In this document: positions 21,490-33,125 of the stretch, piece by piece
How the letters are laid out: each line of letters begins with the position of its first letter
Position numbering within the stretch: position 1 is the first letter of the stretch
DNA from: Ottelia alismoides
Lineage: Eukaryota > Streptophyta > Magnoliopsida > Alismatales > Hydrocharitaceae
Reading direction: 5' to 3'
NCBI GenBank assembly: GCA_037367405.1
Contig: JAZKJV010000684.1
Location: 496,001 to 560,000, forward strand
Length of the DNA: 64,000 nt
Made by a program: the position numbers and the translations under genes
Notes under the pieces: model-generated
The model's input: the letters and a program-made list of their open reading frames with translations, nothing else
What the model was told of the DNA's origin: nothing
Database searches by the model: none

Positions 21490-22570
21490 TTGTCATCGAG
21501 CCTGCTTATGAGTAAGCTTCTTCTATGCACAGTCCGTCAAGGGCGCCGCCATCTTAGAACATCCTTTGATGAACTTCTTGTGGTAGTTCACCAATCCAAG
21601 GAAGGATAATAACTCGGTCGCCTTTGTGGGGACTGCCCACTCTTCAATGGCTTGAGTCTTCCTCGGCTCCATGTGTATCGGGCCACCGCCAACGATATGC
21701 CTGAGGAAGGAGATGGTCTCCTGACCAAAGGCGCACTTCCCTGACTTCACGTATATCCGATTCTGCCTTAATTTCTCAAGCACCAACCGTGGATGCTTGA
21801 CGTGCTCCTCCAGGGTCCTAATGTACACCACTATGTCATCTAAGTAAACCACAACAAAGGAGTCGATATACTTGCAGAAGACATCATTCATCAAGGTCAT
21901 GGCCTCAAATTTCAGAGAAATTCGGTCGAATTTCTGTCAAATATCGATATCCAGTCGAAATCGAAATTCGACCGAAATGATTGAAATATAAGGGTCCTAG
22001 TACAAAAAACAAACGAAATGACTGAAATTTCGGTCGAAATTCCATCGAAATTCTATTTCGGTCGGTACCGAAATGGTGACCGAAACCGACATTTAGGGCC
22101 TTGATCAAGGTACAGAATGTAGCCTAGGTATTAGTCAACCCAAACATCATCACAAGGAACTCAAAAGAACGGTACCGTGTCACACACGCCGTCTTTGGAT
22201 CATCTCCCTCCTTAATGCAGACCTGGTAGTATCCTGACATGAGATTAATCTTCGAAAAGTACTTGGCCTGGCCCAAGTGATCAAACATGTCTTCAACATT
22301 GGGGACAAGGTACTTGTTCTTATCGGCACCTTGTTCAACGCGATAATCCACGCACATCCGCAAGCTCCCATCTTTTTTCTTCTGGAACAGCACTGATGCT
22401 CCATATGAGACCTTCCTAGGACGCACCAGACCAACGTCAACCAGCTCCTTGAGTTGTCTCCGCAACTCCTTCAGATGTACATGAGGCATCGTGTATGGTG
22501 CAAGTTCAGGGGGCATTGTACCTGGCAGTAGCTTGATGGCGTAATCCACGTCGCTTCGGTGGAAGCTCCT
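21490..22570 (-). pseudogene. Gypsy-1 reverse transcriptase, split by a hAT MITE
   Basis: Minus-strand frames 22124-22549 and 21523-21889 together give the RT palm: LKELRRQLKELVDVGLVRPR, LFQKKKDGSLRMCVDYR, YFSKINLMSGYYQVCIKEGD and FEFLVMMFGLTNT, then after the MITE the catalytic YLDD in SFVVVYLDDIVVY and FLGLVNYHKKFIKG. The frame ends AAPLTDCA-stop and then continues directly with KKLTHKQAR, so roughly 130 residues of RNase H have been deleted. The MITE at 21898-22103 interrupts the FGLTN/MNDVF junction. Confidence 0.9.
21898..22103. mobile_element. hAT MITE, 206 bp, inside Gypsy-1 RT
   Basis: The ends CATGGCCTCAAATTTC and, read inward from the right, CAAGGCCCTAAATGTC form a short TIR. A perfect 8-bp duplication ATCAAGGT flanks it (21890-21897, 22104-22111). 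The inside is rich in GAAATTTCGGTCG-type palindromic phrases. A second member is at 59659-59878 and a diverged relative at about 52630-53390. No coding capacity. Confidence 0.9.
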
Positions 22571-23229
22571 TGGGCAGCTCCTTCGACATCACGTCCTTAA
22601 ACTTGCCCAGCATCTTTTGTACTGCCTTGGGGCATGGTTGTATCTCCTCGACTTTTTTTTCAACATGTATCGTAGCTAAGTATGCAGTTTCCCCTTTCTT
22701 CAGCCCATTGCAGACTTCTATCGTGGACATGGCTCCAACATATCCTATCTTCCCGATAGCCCTTATGAAGTAGGGGCTATCTGCAGCAGCAAGAAAGACT
22801 CCTCTTAGATAAGGAGTCACAGACAACTTTGCCTTCTTCAAGAACTCAACTCCCAAAATGATTTGAAAATCGTTGAGGGGTACCACGAGGAAACGTAACT
22901 TTCCCTACCGATCACCTAACTGAACAATGCAATTTGCCATACCTTCGATTTGCAATGACTCGGAGTTGGTAAGCTTCACATGGCATTGGTTATTCTTTAA
23001 AGGAACTCCTAAGCTCCTGAACTCTTTGCTGGAGAGAAAGTTGTGCATTACTTCAGTGTGTATCATGGCTAAAAGGATCTTCTTATGTACCACGACATCG
23101 AGGTACACCAGTTCTGGATCTTTGCGCTCTACCTCCATTTTCGCCTCTTTGCCCGACTTGAGCGGACACAAGCGAATGTTGTACAGCAACTTGAGGTTCA
23201 TCATGCACGCCTCTTCATCTGAACTCCTT
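22571..23229 (-). pseudogene. Gypsy-1 protease region, catalytic motif lost
   Basis: Frames 22905-23204 and 22506-22886 contain a retropepsin-like fold: LAMIHTEVMHNFLSSKEFRS stands where related elements have a DTGATHNF-type motif, so the catalytic Asp is His. After one stop comes VVPLNDFQIILGVEFLKKAK, the typical end of the protease, and then KELPKELPPKR leading into RT with a frameshift. It would have processed Gag-Pol. Confidence 0.85.
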
Positions 23230-24215
23230 TATAGTCATGGAGTTCAGCTTTTCTTGCTTCGGACACTCCCACACCCGATATGACCCGTCACAGATGAAGC
23301 AACACTTCCCCTTAGGTTGCTCTCCTTCTTGGAGGATTTTGCTCCCTTCCTTGAAGTCTCGATCTTGTCGAACTTCTTGAACTTTCCCTTACTCTTTTCT
23401 TTAGGCTTGCTCTTTGCCTTCTCGACCTCCTTATCCGTGGTGGGTTGGACTTTATAGTAGACCAATACGTCCACAGCAACGATGGTCTTCTGGAGGTCAT
23501 TCACTCCTTGCCTCCTAAGCTTCGTCTGAGCCCAGTTTTGGAGACCCGCCATGAAATTAAAAAGTTTGTTTTCTTCAGACATACCTTTGATATCCAGCAG
23601 CAACAAGAAGTGCCTCACGTACTCCCGTACATTTCCGCTCTGCTTCACCTTTCGAAATGCTTCCTTCCCTCCTCAGGCAATGTTAGTGGGTAAAAACTGC
23701 TCCTTCAGCTCCTTCACCAACTCATCTCAAGATGAGATGTCTGGTCTTCTTTCGGATGCACAGCTCCTCCACCATAGCTTCGCATGGTTGAATAGGTACA
23801 TCGTCGCCAATGATACATTCTCCGCCTCAAGAGTCTTAACAGCTTTGAAGTACACTTCCATGTCCCACAAATAATTTTCCAAGTTTTTGGCACACCGCAT
23901 ACATAAGAATGACTTGGGCTCTGGGACCTTTGGCCTTCGCGTATCACTGGATCCGTCCCCGATCACGACCGCCTTCTTGACGATGGAGAGTTCCTCATGT
24001 AGCTCTTGTATCAGGGACTCAAGCTCCTCTAGCTTCTTCCCAAGTGCTCTCATCACGTCAGCCGAACATGGAGTTCCGTCGTCGATGCTTGATGATCCCA
24101 TGCATGCGTCGTCCTCCAGACGAGCCACGCGTTGGGCATGAGTACCCAGTGTGGACTAGATCTCCATCATGATTTCCTCCAAGGAAGCAATACGATCATC
24201 GGTGTTGGGCGCCAT
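23230..24215 (-). pseudogene. Gypsy-1 gag, broken
   Basis: The start is probably the ATG at 24215 (MAPNTDDRIASLEE), with an early TAG. The matrix/capsid part reads NLENYLWDMEVYFKAVKTLE and NHAKLWWRSCASE, then a stop, then NVREYVRHFLLLLDIKGMSE and WAQTKLRRQGVNDL. A Lys-rich basic stretch follows, and then a decayed zinc knuckle CFICDGSYRVWEC in which the His position is not conserved. This gag type accompanies chromoviruses in plants. Three or more lesions are present. Confidence 0.9.
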
Positions 24216-24235
24216 CTCCCAACTCTGATACCCGT

Positions 24236-24957
24236 TGTCACAGAGGTAAAATCTCAACTTCAATTTTTGAGACTACATGTACGGCATTAGCTTCTCGCAA
24301 GCTAACTAACCTTCCCCTATGTGTGTAGATGTACACCAACATGTTGAATAACCATGTCGCTCTGACACTTGAACACAAGCACTCAAGTACAAGGACACAA
24401 GAGCAATGGCACTAACCCTCTTTGTTATTAGAAAGAGACTCACTCTGAGTGTGTTTACTATTGAGCTTTACCCCTCCTTATATACACAAGCCGAGGGTAT
24501 ACGAAGAGACAATAGTTATTACATGTACAATGAATGGAATGATTCGTTGTCTTCTGGGGAGACCCTTTGTCTATCAAGATGACTCTTCACATTCTTTGGC
24601 TTCCCATCTTCCGTGCAATCCCTTCGTCTTCTGCAACCGACACCATGTCGCTCGCTTCGACAGCATGTCATGTCGTCTGCCACAGCAGCATGACATGTCA
24701 TCTTGTCATGTCATCAGTGGGCACCACTCTCCTACGTAGGATGTTGCAACTCTGCTCTGTCAAGTATTATCGAACACTTGTGTTGCGCCAAGGAGAACCC
24801 ACGGTCTCCGAATCTTCGTGCAGTAAACCCCATCTATAGATATATGTATGCTAAGGTGAAGTCCTCCATAACTTTATTGTGTGGCCACCGAACCACACAA
24901 GCATGCGATACCGATATCGCACACTATTCTTGTACTTCGGGAGTTGGGGGAGTTACA
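24236..24957 (-). repeat. Gypsy-1 5' LTR, full length
   Basis: 722 bp, TGTAACTCCCCCAACTCC on the minus strand to ACCTCTGTGACA. It contains several TGTCATG-type repeats (about 24660-24715). The primer-binding site follows at about 24220-24233 (complement of CTCTGATACCC). It is the reference for the deletion in the other LTR. Confidence 0.85.
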
Positions 24958-25256
24958 ATAGCCACCAAGCGTGGTTACGATGTCATGACGACTCATGAAG
25001 TGTCATAGCATGCTCTCGAGCCGCATATCAGTCCTCCTTACATGCCTTAGGCCTCTGAACAGTCTGATTTTGATGTTACCAACGTGATTTCAAATCTCTA
25101 AATCCGCCCGAAGGATTCTTTGGAGCACCTCTGAAGTTGATGAGAATGGTTGTGCTCTAAGTTTACATACACAACCGATTTCATATATGATCGTATAAAC
25201 AAACTCAAATCGTTTTATACCCCAAGTTGTGTCCTTCCCGAGATCAAACCATCGGC

Positions 25257-25556
25257 ATGTCAGAGAACAAGGTCGATGTACCATCCTCGGACCTTTAAAT
25301 GCCTAACACCCATCATCCAGATGGATGGGATTAACTATAAACTATGGATAATGAAGTTCACGAATATGATGGAGAGCAACAACAACAAGGAATACATACT
25401 GACGCAACCTAAGCCTGCCGACAATCAACAACAACAAGGAATACATACTGACGCAACCTGAGCCTGCCGACAAGATTGTGATGAATGCTTCATGGAGCAA
25501 GATAGCATGTACGCATATCTTTGGCTATCCGGTACCCTTACAACAAAACTAGCCAT
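25257..25556 (+). pseudogene. Copia-A unit 1: truncated gag
   Basis: The ATG at 25257 opens MSENKVDVPSS, matching the gag start of Copia-1 and of unit 3; frameshifts follow quickly. Similarity continues to a GYPVPLQQN-like end equivalent to SGTL in gag. There it stops at ACTAGCCAT and LTR-A2 begins. A 49-bp tandem duplication (AACAAGGAATACATACTGAC at 25384 and again at 25433) lies inside. Only about one third of gag is present. Confidence 0.8.
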
Positions 25557-25840
25557 TGCACTATAAGAATATATATTAATGTGCAGCAAACTCGGCATCA
25601 AAACATCATAATTCAAGATTGTCAAGAATGTCATTGATTCTTCTTGTTGAAAATACAAGATCTAATACATAGGTCCCACTGACACCACCTCTCATACTAG
25701 GCAGAACACAGTGTTGAGAGTTATTTGTATTGATCTATTTCTTATTTATTTCATGTATAATTTACACTCTACATAGAGTTTCTCCTTTCTATATAAGAGT
25801 AATATGGCATCATGAATCAATAATATTTTCATTTTTCTCT
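25557..25840 (+). repeat. LTR-A2
   Basis: Starts TGCACTATAAGAATATATAT right after the truncated gag of unit 1 and ends near TTTTCTCT at about 25840. The primer site has decayed (AGTATCAAAACG for GGTATCAGAGCG). The leader continues to 26254, where the large hAT element interrupts it, and resumes at 39501. Confidence 0.8.
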
Positions 25841-26489
25841 AGTATCAAAACGACGATCCTAGACCATAGACCTGATATCCCCAAAACCTAACCCCACCTA
25901 TTGTCCATCTCTCCTCTCTATCGTCGTTGCCCACTACACGAGACTCTCCACCGGGCCATCGTATCATTGCTACCAAGCCACCGCCACCACCACCGTCTCT
26001 AGTGGTCTCCGTTGCCAAGTACTCTCCTCACCCAGTGACACCGCGGTTGCCGCCAAGCGTGATTGCGATGACGTGAGGACTCACAAAGTGTCTTAACGTA
26101 ACATGCTCTTGGGCTACATATCAACCCTCCTTACATGCCCTAGACCTTTGAACGGTGTAATTTTGATGTTACCAATGTGATTTCAGATCTCTAAATCCAC
26201 CCAAAAGGTTCCTTGGAGCGTCTCTGGAGTTGATGGCAATGGTTGCGCTCTGAGCATAGTAGGTCCTATCACGATATATCGGCGATATATCATCAATATA
26301 TCGGTATCGATGGAGAGCCCATACTGATATTCATATGGATATCCATTTACCGAATATCGGCCAATATCTCACGAGATATTAGCAATATATCGTCAATATA
26401 GAGCCATATCGGTTGAAATCGATTGGTTTCAGTACAAAATTCCCTAGATATCGACCAATATCATTGATATCTATATATATGGGATGAAT

Positions 26490-26785
26490 GGGATTGCCCC
26501 CTAGGTGGAGCTAACTTAGCTCCCCCTGCCCCATTTTCTCCATTTTTTATTTTTTTGGAAATTTCTTCTGTGAATATTAATCACTGTATCCTATATTATG
26601 TCATTCAAATTTCATGTAAAACAAAGACTCCTACGACCTCCATCCGGACAGTTATTTTTTAACGTTCACGGGATTTTGAAAATCGACCCCGTCTGGATGG
26701 AGGTCGTGGGAGTTTATTTCGTATGAAATTTGAATGACATAATATAGGGATATAATAATGAATTTACACGATTTTTATTTTCTAT
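26490..26785. mobile_element. Foldback MITE inside hAT-D1 (ends approximate)
   Basis: Absent from the matching place in hAT-D2, hence an insertion. Two long arms, about 26598-26645 and 26685-26750, pair through ATGTCATTCAAATTTCAT and GACTCCTACGACCTCCATCC. The same inner arm design and near-identical CCTACRACCTCCATCC occur in the MITE at 17346-17719. It ends in a TA-rich stretch that hides the target duplication. Confidence 0.65.
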
Positions 26786-27859
26786 ATATATATATATATC
26801 GATGATATTACCCTTGTAAGCATGATTTCACTACTTATTTTGCTACTCCTAGTATTAAAATACATCGTGAATTATATATTTTTGTTTCGGGTTGAGGGTG
26901 TTGCCCTCGTACTCTCACATGGCCACCCACCAAGTTCGTTGACCAAGCAGCGAGACCCTCGTCTGGTAGGGTATGGTGCTACAGGGGGTTGCATACGACA
27001 GTTCTTCAATTGGTGGACTTCGTCCTCTTTGGCAATAAAGATGAAAATAAGTCTAATGATGATCAAGTTAGATCCACGGGTCCAGAATACATCTCAGCAG
27101 TCAGTAGTTAGCTCAGCTGTCATCATTGCCATTAACAACCAGCAATTTATGCGATATATTGTGTATTAGTGTGCTAAATACACCCCATTCTTGCATTTAA
27201 ATGTGTATTGTATGTTATTTATTAATTTAATAACTAGTTTGATCGTAACTCGTGAAAAAAGGTGCTTTTTATGCCATTTTTGACCGGGCGGACTCATACA
27301 ATATCGATATTTCCTACCTTTCCCTCAATGGAGCTCTTCGTTCTAAACCTCTCATGACTAGGTAATCTCTTTTACAATATTGCAATAATTTACATTTTTC
27401 ATTTATTTTTGTGAATAGATAAATCTTTATACCAAAGAAACATTGCATCATTAATCATTATGTACATTTTTGAATCAAATGACTCATCTCAATTCCATTC
27501 GTTGTCTTCCATGAACAAAATAGGTGTTCTAAGTGTGCTTAACTTAGCTACTTTGATTCCAATTCTAATGTTTATTAATCACCAATCAACATTAACAATA
27601 ATATGTTCTATATGATCGATATGTACGATATAAGAATTATAGATGATCTATATGTGTCATCTAAGTGTATATTTGTAAGTTATTTAACGTTATAAAAACT
27701 TGAATTAAAATCCATTTCTAAGTCAGAAATCAGCATTAACAACGGATACGTTCGATATGACTGATATGTGAGATATATGGCTATATCGATATGTGTGATA
27801 TATGTGTGTGTTTGTTTGTTGTTTTAATATATTGGATGATCAACGTGATGTAGCGTCAA

Positions 27860-29610
27860 CGTAAGCGTGAGCCCGGCCGGAGGAGGCACGACCGTGGATG
27901 GTGGAGAAGCGATCGGGCTCAAAGGGAGAGGATACATCGTAGGATTTCGTCGGGGTTGCGGTACCGGCGACGTGTCGAACAAGCTACACCGCCTCTCGAC
28001 AAGTCGGAGGATGTCGGTTGGATTGTGGTCTCCCATCGCGAACCGGGTAGGAAGTGCTTCCGCTATGGTGATGCGGGGCATCTTGCGTCGACTTGCATAC
28101 AGAGGCCGTGTTGTTTTGGATGTCGAAGCTTTGGGCATGTATGTGCGGTTTTCCCTTTCAAGGAGGGAAAACATAGAAGGGAGCCATTGGAAAGGAGGCA
28201 ATTGGGTGACGTCGGAATAAAGAATGAGGCAACCATTCAGGGCGTAAAGAATGAAGCCATCAAAGGCGCATCCTTCGCAAGTGAGGTCTCGGGAGAGACC
28301 TCTCTGCGATCGGACCTGTTGATCGAGACCTGGTGAAAAGAATCGTTGTCCATCGACTTGATTTGTGTCGGCTTCATTGTTGTTTGGGAAGGATTTCGTT
28401 GGTGACGTTGTCTTGGTGGGGGACAAAAAGTATTGTGCTCGGGGGTTGACAAGAGAGCAGGTGGCCCGTCTTCTCCACCCTAGGGGCCGTACCGATGTGA
28501 TGTGGAGCTGTCTGACGTTTGCGGATGATGGAGAATCTTGTGTCGTCAGGAGGGTGGTGCAATTGAGAGGGGTTCCCTTCCTCTCCAGGATGTGGGTAGG
28601 CCTTCGCTCGGCCCTTGCTGAAATAGGGTTATTAATTAAGATTTTATCTGATGGATGCGTACCAGGGTCGGATTCTACGGTTACCCTTGCTATCGTTGAT
28701 TGACATCCTGGAACCGTGGTTGCGTTGGAGGCGAGTACGATGGTTTCACTTAAGGTAGGGCAGGTCATTTTCCCTGTTTCGGTGGTCTTCCTGGCGTCGT
28801 CGTCGCCACCACCATTGCAGGTAGTCGAAAGGTCTCCGGCGATGATCATTGCGGAGAAGGCGGACAGTCGCATCATCACAGAGCATATCCACGATGCGGC
28901 TTCGGAAGTCCTTTCCTCTGAACAGATGTTTTCGAGAAATGAAACGACGGTTTCGCTCTGGCCCATGAGAGAAGTCATCAACCTGCTATTTTTGGCGAAG
29001 CCCTCCTTTCGGGTCGGGTCGATGGGCGATAGGCTCTCTTCGACATCACCTCTTTTCTCACTAGACACCCGATTACTACTCCGAAATCATTCTTTTTGCT
29101 GGTGGCAGGATGTAGTTGGACCCGATCTATAACTGATCCCGTCTCGCTCTTTTCGGCAGCTGCGATGGGCCTGTCTCTATCTAAAGTGATCCCGTCTCCT
29201 ATGGGTGATTCCTGGTGTTTTGACATGATACTTGTCCTGCTGCGAAGTGGAGTCTTGGTGTGTCGGTTCTGGGCACTGCTGTGGGGACTCCCCACATTTC
29301 TTTCCCCGATGGTCTGGTTACGTGGGATCCCTCTTCCCTACGAGCTCGAAGTTTGAAGCCGGACCTCCTTGCCGTTGTGGGGGGTGCGGCGTCGTCTTGC
29401 TTTGGTGGTAGGGCGGAGAGTCACGATTCTGATGAATGAAATGTTGTGATTGTCCCTAATCCCTCTCAAGGGGGTGAGAGGGGTGTGACCAAGAGGTACA
29501 GATGTCGACGAAAGCACAGGTTTTTACATGGTGAGGGGGTGGCTTTTGACTGATCGAAAGGCTCGATTGGCATCTCTAGTTGGTGTGATAAGCACGATGG
29601 GTGCTCAATT
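27860..29610 (+). pseudogene. LINE-2 ORF1 with two decayed zinc knuckles
   Basis: One frame (27956-28336) reads EPGRKCFRYGDAGHLASTC and CCFGCRSFGHVCAVF: two adjacent CCHC knuckles. The second Cys of the first and the last Cys of the second are replaced by Tyr and Phe. Another frame (28365-28703) has KDFVGDVVLVGDKKYC and LRGVPFLSRMWVGLRSALAE, resembling the region around the DUF4283-type nucleic-acid-binding part of plant LINE ORF1 proteins. Several shifts separate the pieces. The protein would have bound LINE RNA. Confidence 0.7.
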
Positions 29611-29619
29611 AGTTACCAA

Positions 29620-30330
29620 ATGAAGATTTTGCTGTGGAACGTTAGGGGTCTGGATGACCCGATAAAGAGAAGTGCACTAGGCTCTAGATTTGTGGATTGA
29701 GACTGCGATGTTATCTTGATTCAGGAGACGAGGCTTGACGCGTGCGGTCTAGACATCTGGAGATCTTTTGGTCTGCCTTCTATGAGTAATTTTAGGACGG
29801 TTGATGCAAACAGATCCGTGGGTGGTCTTTGTGTGGCATGGAAGGAGTCTTCTTTTCGGTTTAAAGCGGAGTTGAAAGGGGTGCGCGTTCTCACGGTACT
29901 ATTGGAGTGCTCCAGATCGACGACCCGATTGGCCTTCTCGTGTGTATGTGTGGTCCTTATTCGCGCCCTCTCCAGCGGGAGTTGTGGTTGGAGTTACGGG
30001 TGGCGAGCCTTGCTTTTCATGGGGTTGGGTGGCTTGTTGGCGGGGATTTCAACATGACAATGTACTCTTCAGATCGGCCTCGTTTGCGGGGAGGTCAGGG
30101 CTCGGGTTCTGCTGACATGGCTGATCTTATTGGAGACTTGGAGCTCGAGGTTATTGATGCGTTGGACTCGAAGTATACCTGGAGAAGATCTGGTTCTCGC
30201 TCTCGCATTGACTGATTTCTAGCCTCTTCGGAGCTTCTCAATGTCTTCCCTTTGTCTGTCGTATCTTCAAGGCCCCGTACCTGGTCGGATCGCGTTCCTT
30301 TGGTCTGGGACTCTGGGTGTACAATCCCAC
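29620..30330 (+). pseudogene. LINE-2 endonuclease domain, with stops
   Basis: Begins MKILLWNVRGLDDPIKRSAL, the standard N-terminus of plant LINE ORF2, with WNVRG and then VILIQETRLDA, which contains the catalytic Glu of apurinic-like endonucleases. Later VGGDFNMTMYSSDRPR (the DFN motif) and YTWRRSGSRSRID follow in another frame. An in-frame stop at about 29698 and frameshifts near 29900 and 30210 inactivate it. Confidence 0.85.
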
Positions 30331-30994
30331 CAAGGGGTTTCTTTCGGCTCGAACGCTCCGGCTTGCTTGAGGAATATTTTAGAGATTTGGCTTACTCCCA
30401 TCGATCGACTACTGTGACTTTTGGCTCTACAGCGGTGCGCTTTGCTGAGAATCTCAAGTCATTGCGCCAAAGGTTGTGCTTATTCAAGAAAGAGACCAGG
30501 GAGTCGAGGAAGGCGAATAGGCAATCTGCGGAACGGGAGATTCAGCGATTGGATTTGCTGGAGGACGTTAGGAGACTGGACACTGACGAGCTTGGGCGCA
30601 GGTCGGACGCTCAGAAAATTATCATGGAGGATGATCAGAGAAGGGTATTGGAATGGAAGCAAAGATCTAGGTATAACTGCCTGAAAGAGGGTGATGCCAA
30701 TATGGCTTTTTCAACAGAGTTGCTAGTTGCAGGCATCGGGTGAACTCGATCAGTTCTTTGATGGTCGATGGCAACAAAGTCTTTGGAGATAGAGATTTGG
30801 GAAGGGATGTCAAGGCCCATTTCTCTGAGTTCTCTTCGAGGGCGGAATCTAGGCCTTGGCGGTGGTCTGGCCTTGGGACGACCCATCTCTCGGAGTTGCA
30901 TGCGGCTAGCTTGATTCTGCATGTCTCTCTGGAGGAGATTAAAACGACGGTGTGGAACTTGAATTCAAATGGTGCGCCTAGTCCGGATGGTTTC
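30331..30994 (+). pseudogene. LINE-2 linker and RT start, left of Copia-2
   Basis: The region between endonuclease and RT is seen as KSLRQRLCLFKKETRESRKA, an Arg/Glu-rich probably helical stretch (30460-30660). SISSLMVDGNKVFGDRD follows, and then SLEEIKTTVWNLNSNGAPSP DGF, the first conserved RT block. The DGF codon run ends at 30994, where Copia-2 inserts, and continues at 36966 with PYFFY. Confidence 0.85.
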
Positions 30995-31137
30995 TGTTGG
31001 GAAAAATAAGAATTGTGTTTATTCCTTGAGCCCTAGACTCTCTTATATAGGGAGAGGCCTATGGGCAAATTACATATGGTAGACAAAAAGAAAGGGAAAT
31101 AGATAAAAGATACAAGAACATAAAATAAACTTCTACA
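30995..31137 (-). repeat. Copia-2 3' LTR
   Basis: On the minus strand it starts TGTAGAAGTTTATTTTATGT and ends TTTTTCCCAACA. TATA-like CTCCCTATATAAGAGAG lies in the middle. The purine tract TTGAGGGGGAG is adjacent. Confidence 0.9.
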
Positions 31138-31144
31138 CTCCCCC

Positions 31145-33125
31145 TCAAGATGGTGCACAGATATCTATCATGCTTATCTTAGATAAGCACTTCTGAAAAG
31201 GGCCCCGAAGAATGTCTACCGTTTGGTCTCTTGAGCTGACATGGGTTGTAGAAATGAAGCCTTTCTGGATTATATCACAGATATAATGGCAATCAACCTC
31301 GATGTGCTTTGTCCTCTCGTGAAATGCAGGGTTATTGGTAATGAATAATGCAGCCTGATTGTCGCATTTTAGCGACAAGGGAAGAGGAACATCTATATGT
31401 AGATTTGCCAAGACTGCGGAATCCACATCACTTCTGTACATGCTTGGGCCATAGCTCTATACTCTGATTCAGCACTAGATCTCGCCACCACAGTTTGCTT
31501 CTTACTCTTCCATGAAACAAGTGAGTCCCCAACAAATATAGCGAAGCCTGATGTAGACTTACTGTCCTGTGGGCACCCTGCGTAGTCTGCATCTGCGCAT
31601 GCTAAGATAGTGATAGTACTCTCCTTTCTAAACAGCAGTTCAGCACCTGGAGATGACTTAAGATACCTTAGTATCGTATGTATAGCATCAATGTGTACCT
31701 GACAAGGTTGTTCCATGAACTGACTCACTTTATTGGATGCAAATGAAATGTCTGGTCTGGTAATAGTAACATAAAAAGAATACCTACCAGTTCCATGTAT
31801 CTCATCCTGCCAACCTCCTCAATATCATCATCGTGCATCTTCATGCTTGGACCCATGGGTGTAGAAGCAGGTCGGCATCCAAGCATACATGTGTCACTTA
31901 GCAAGTAAGTGCAAACTCCAATCCCAGAAAATATCTCAGTGCTCCTAGATCCTTGGTAATAAATTCACGTCCCAAGAATTATTTTGCTCTTTTTATTCCC
32001 TATATATCATCTCCTGTAATAAGTATATCGTCAACATATACCATAATGACAGTCGTACCTCTAGAAGTCCTCTGTACAAAGAGAATGATCTGCCTTCGAC
32101 CTTTTGAACCCTTGCTTCTCAAACAAATCTGAGAGCTTCTGGAACCAAGCTCTCGGACTCTGCTTTAGGCCATAGATTGCCTTATGAAGTCTGCACACCT
32201 GTGAACACTCCCTCTCAGCAGTAAACCCATGTGGTTGTTGCATGTAAACTTCTTCCTGAAGATCACCATAAAAAAAGCATTTTGACATCGAATTGAAACA
32301 GGGGCCAATCTTGAATCACGGCAACAGATAAAAGAATCTATATGGTAGAATGATGAGCAATAGGAGAAAACGTGTCAAGATAATCTACTCCGTACGTATG
32401 AGTAAAGCCTCGAGCAACCAGTCTAGCCTTGCACCTATTAATATTGCCATTTGCATTGTGCTTCACCGTAAAAACCCACTTGCAACATACAATGGATGCC
32501 CTAGTAGGAGCTGGAACAAGGCTCCAAGTACCTCTCGACAGAAGGGTAGCCATCTCTTTTTCCATAGCCAGACACCATCCAGCTAATGCCTTCTGGTGAG
32601 TCCGTAGAATCTTCACAGCGGATAAAACAACTACAAACCTCCCGAAATCTCCTGTAAGACACTCAAATGTAACATGAGAAGAAATCGGAAATAAAGCACA
32701 TGGCCGCTTCTGCTTTCTTGGAGCAATAGGTAAATCAAGTTCTGCATCTGTTATACCACCATCTGTGTCATCCTCTACCTGCTCCTGCTGAGAAATACCA
32801 TCAATCTCATCATTAAAATTAATGTTATCAGAAGAAACCTGGGGCATCCTTGATGATTGACCATGATCATGAGCAGGGGTTGCCGTCAACTGTAGTGGTG
32901 TGGTAGAGGAGGGACCAAGGAAATGGGAGGTGGAGGTGGGGTGGTGGAGATGGTGGTGGAGTTGATTGTGGAAATGGTGGTGGAGGTAGTGGAGCTTGTT
33001 GTGGTGCATACATGGGTGGATGAGGAATATAGATCTCATCAGTTGTGTTTGATGGTACCAACTTGTCGCCTGTAGGAGAGAAAAACATGACTGACACAAA
33101 AAACGTGACATCTGCACTGACATAA
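31145..33125 (-). pseudogene. Copia-2 reverse transcriptase and RNase H
   Basis: Minus strand: TWSLVPAPTRASIVCCKWVF, VARGFTHTYGVDYLDTFSPI, FYGDLQEEVYMQQPHGFTAE, IYGLKQSPRAWFQKLSDLF and the catalytic YVDD at about 32027-32038 in a different frame. RNase H has [31 protein letters not shown] and [13 protein letters not shown]. At least five stops or shifts are present. The linker before RT is His/Pro-rich, as in Copia-1. Confidence 0.9.

Larger units (their letters stand above)
19579..24957 (-). mobile_element. Gypsy-1, chromovirus-type Ty3/gypsy, defective
   Basis: Minus-strand element with LTRs starting TGTAAC and ending TGACA. Gag, protease, RT, integrase and a chromodomain follow in gypsy order. 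Primer site: GGTATCAGAG follows the 5' LTR; polypurine tract: GGTGGGGGAGG precedes the 3' LTR (19855-19870). It sits in the leader of Copia-A unit 1. The 5-bp flanks GTAAT (19574-19578) and ATAGC (24958-24962) differ by three transitions, and both correspond to the same five bases in the other leaders. The 3' LTR has lost about 450 bp, most of RNase H is gone, and stops and frameshifts are frequent. Confidence 0.9.

Noticed and set aside
26786..26805. TA dinucleotide microsatellite as an independent feature
   Set aside because: Short and probably part of the target or tail of the adjacent MITE.
27824..29068. A 414-codon minus-strand frame opposite LINE-2 ORF1
   Set aside because: It is the antisense shadow of ORF1; the plus strand has the zinc knuckles and LINE order.
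31001..31010. Continuation of LINE-2 coding sequence through GGGAAAAATAAG after the DGF codons
   Set aside because: This is already the Copia-2 LTR; the true LINE continuation is at 36966 after the GTTTC/ATTTC duplication.
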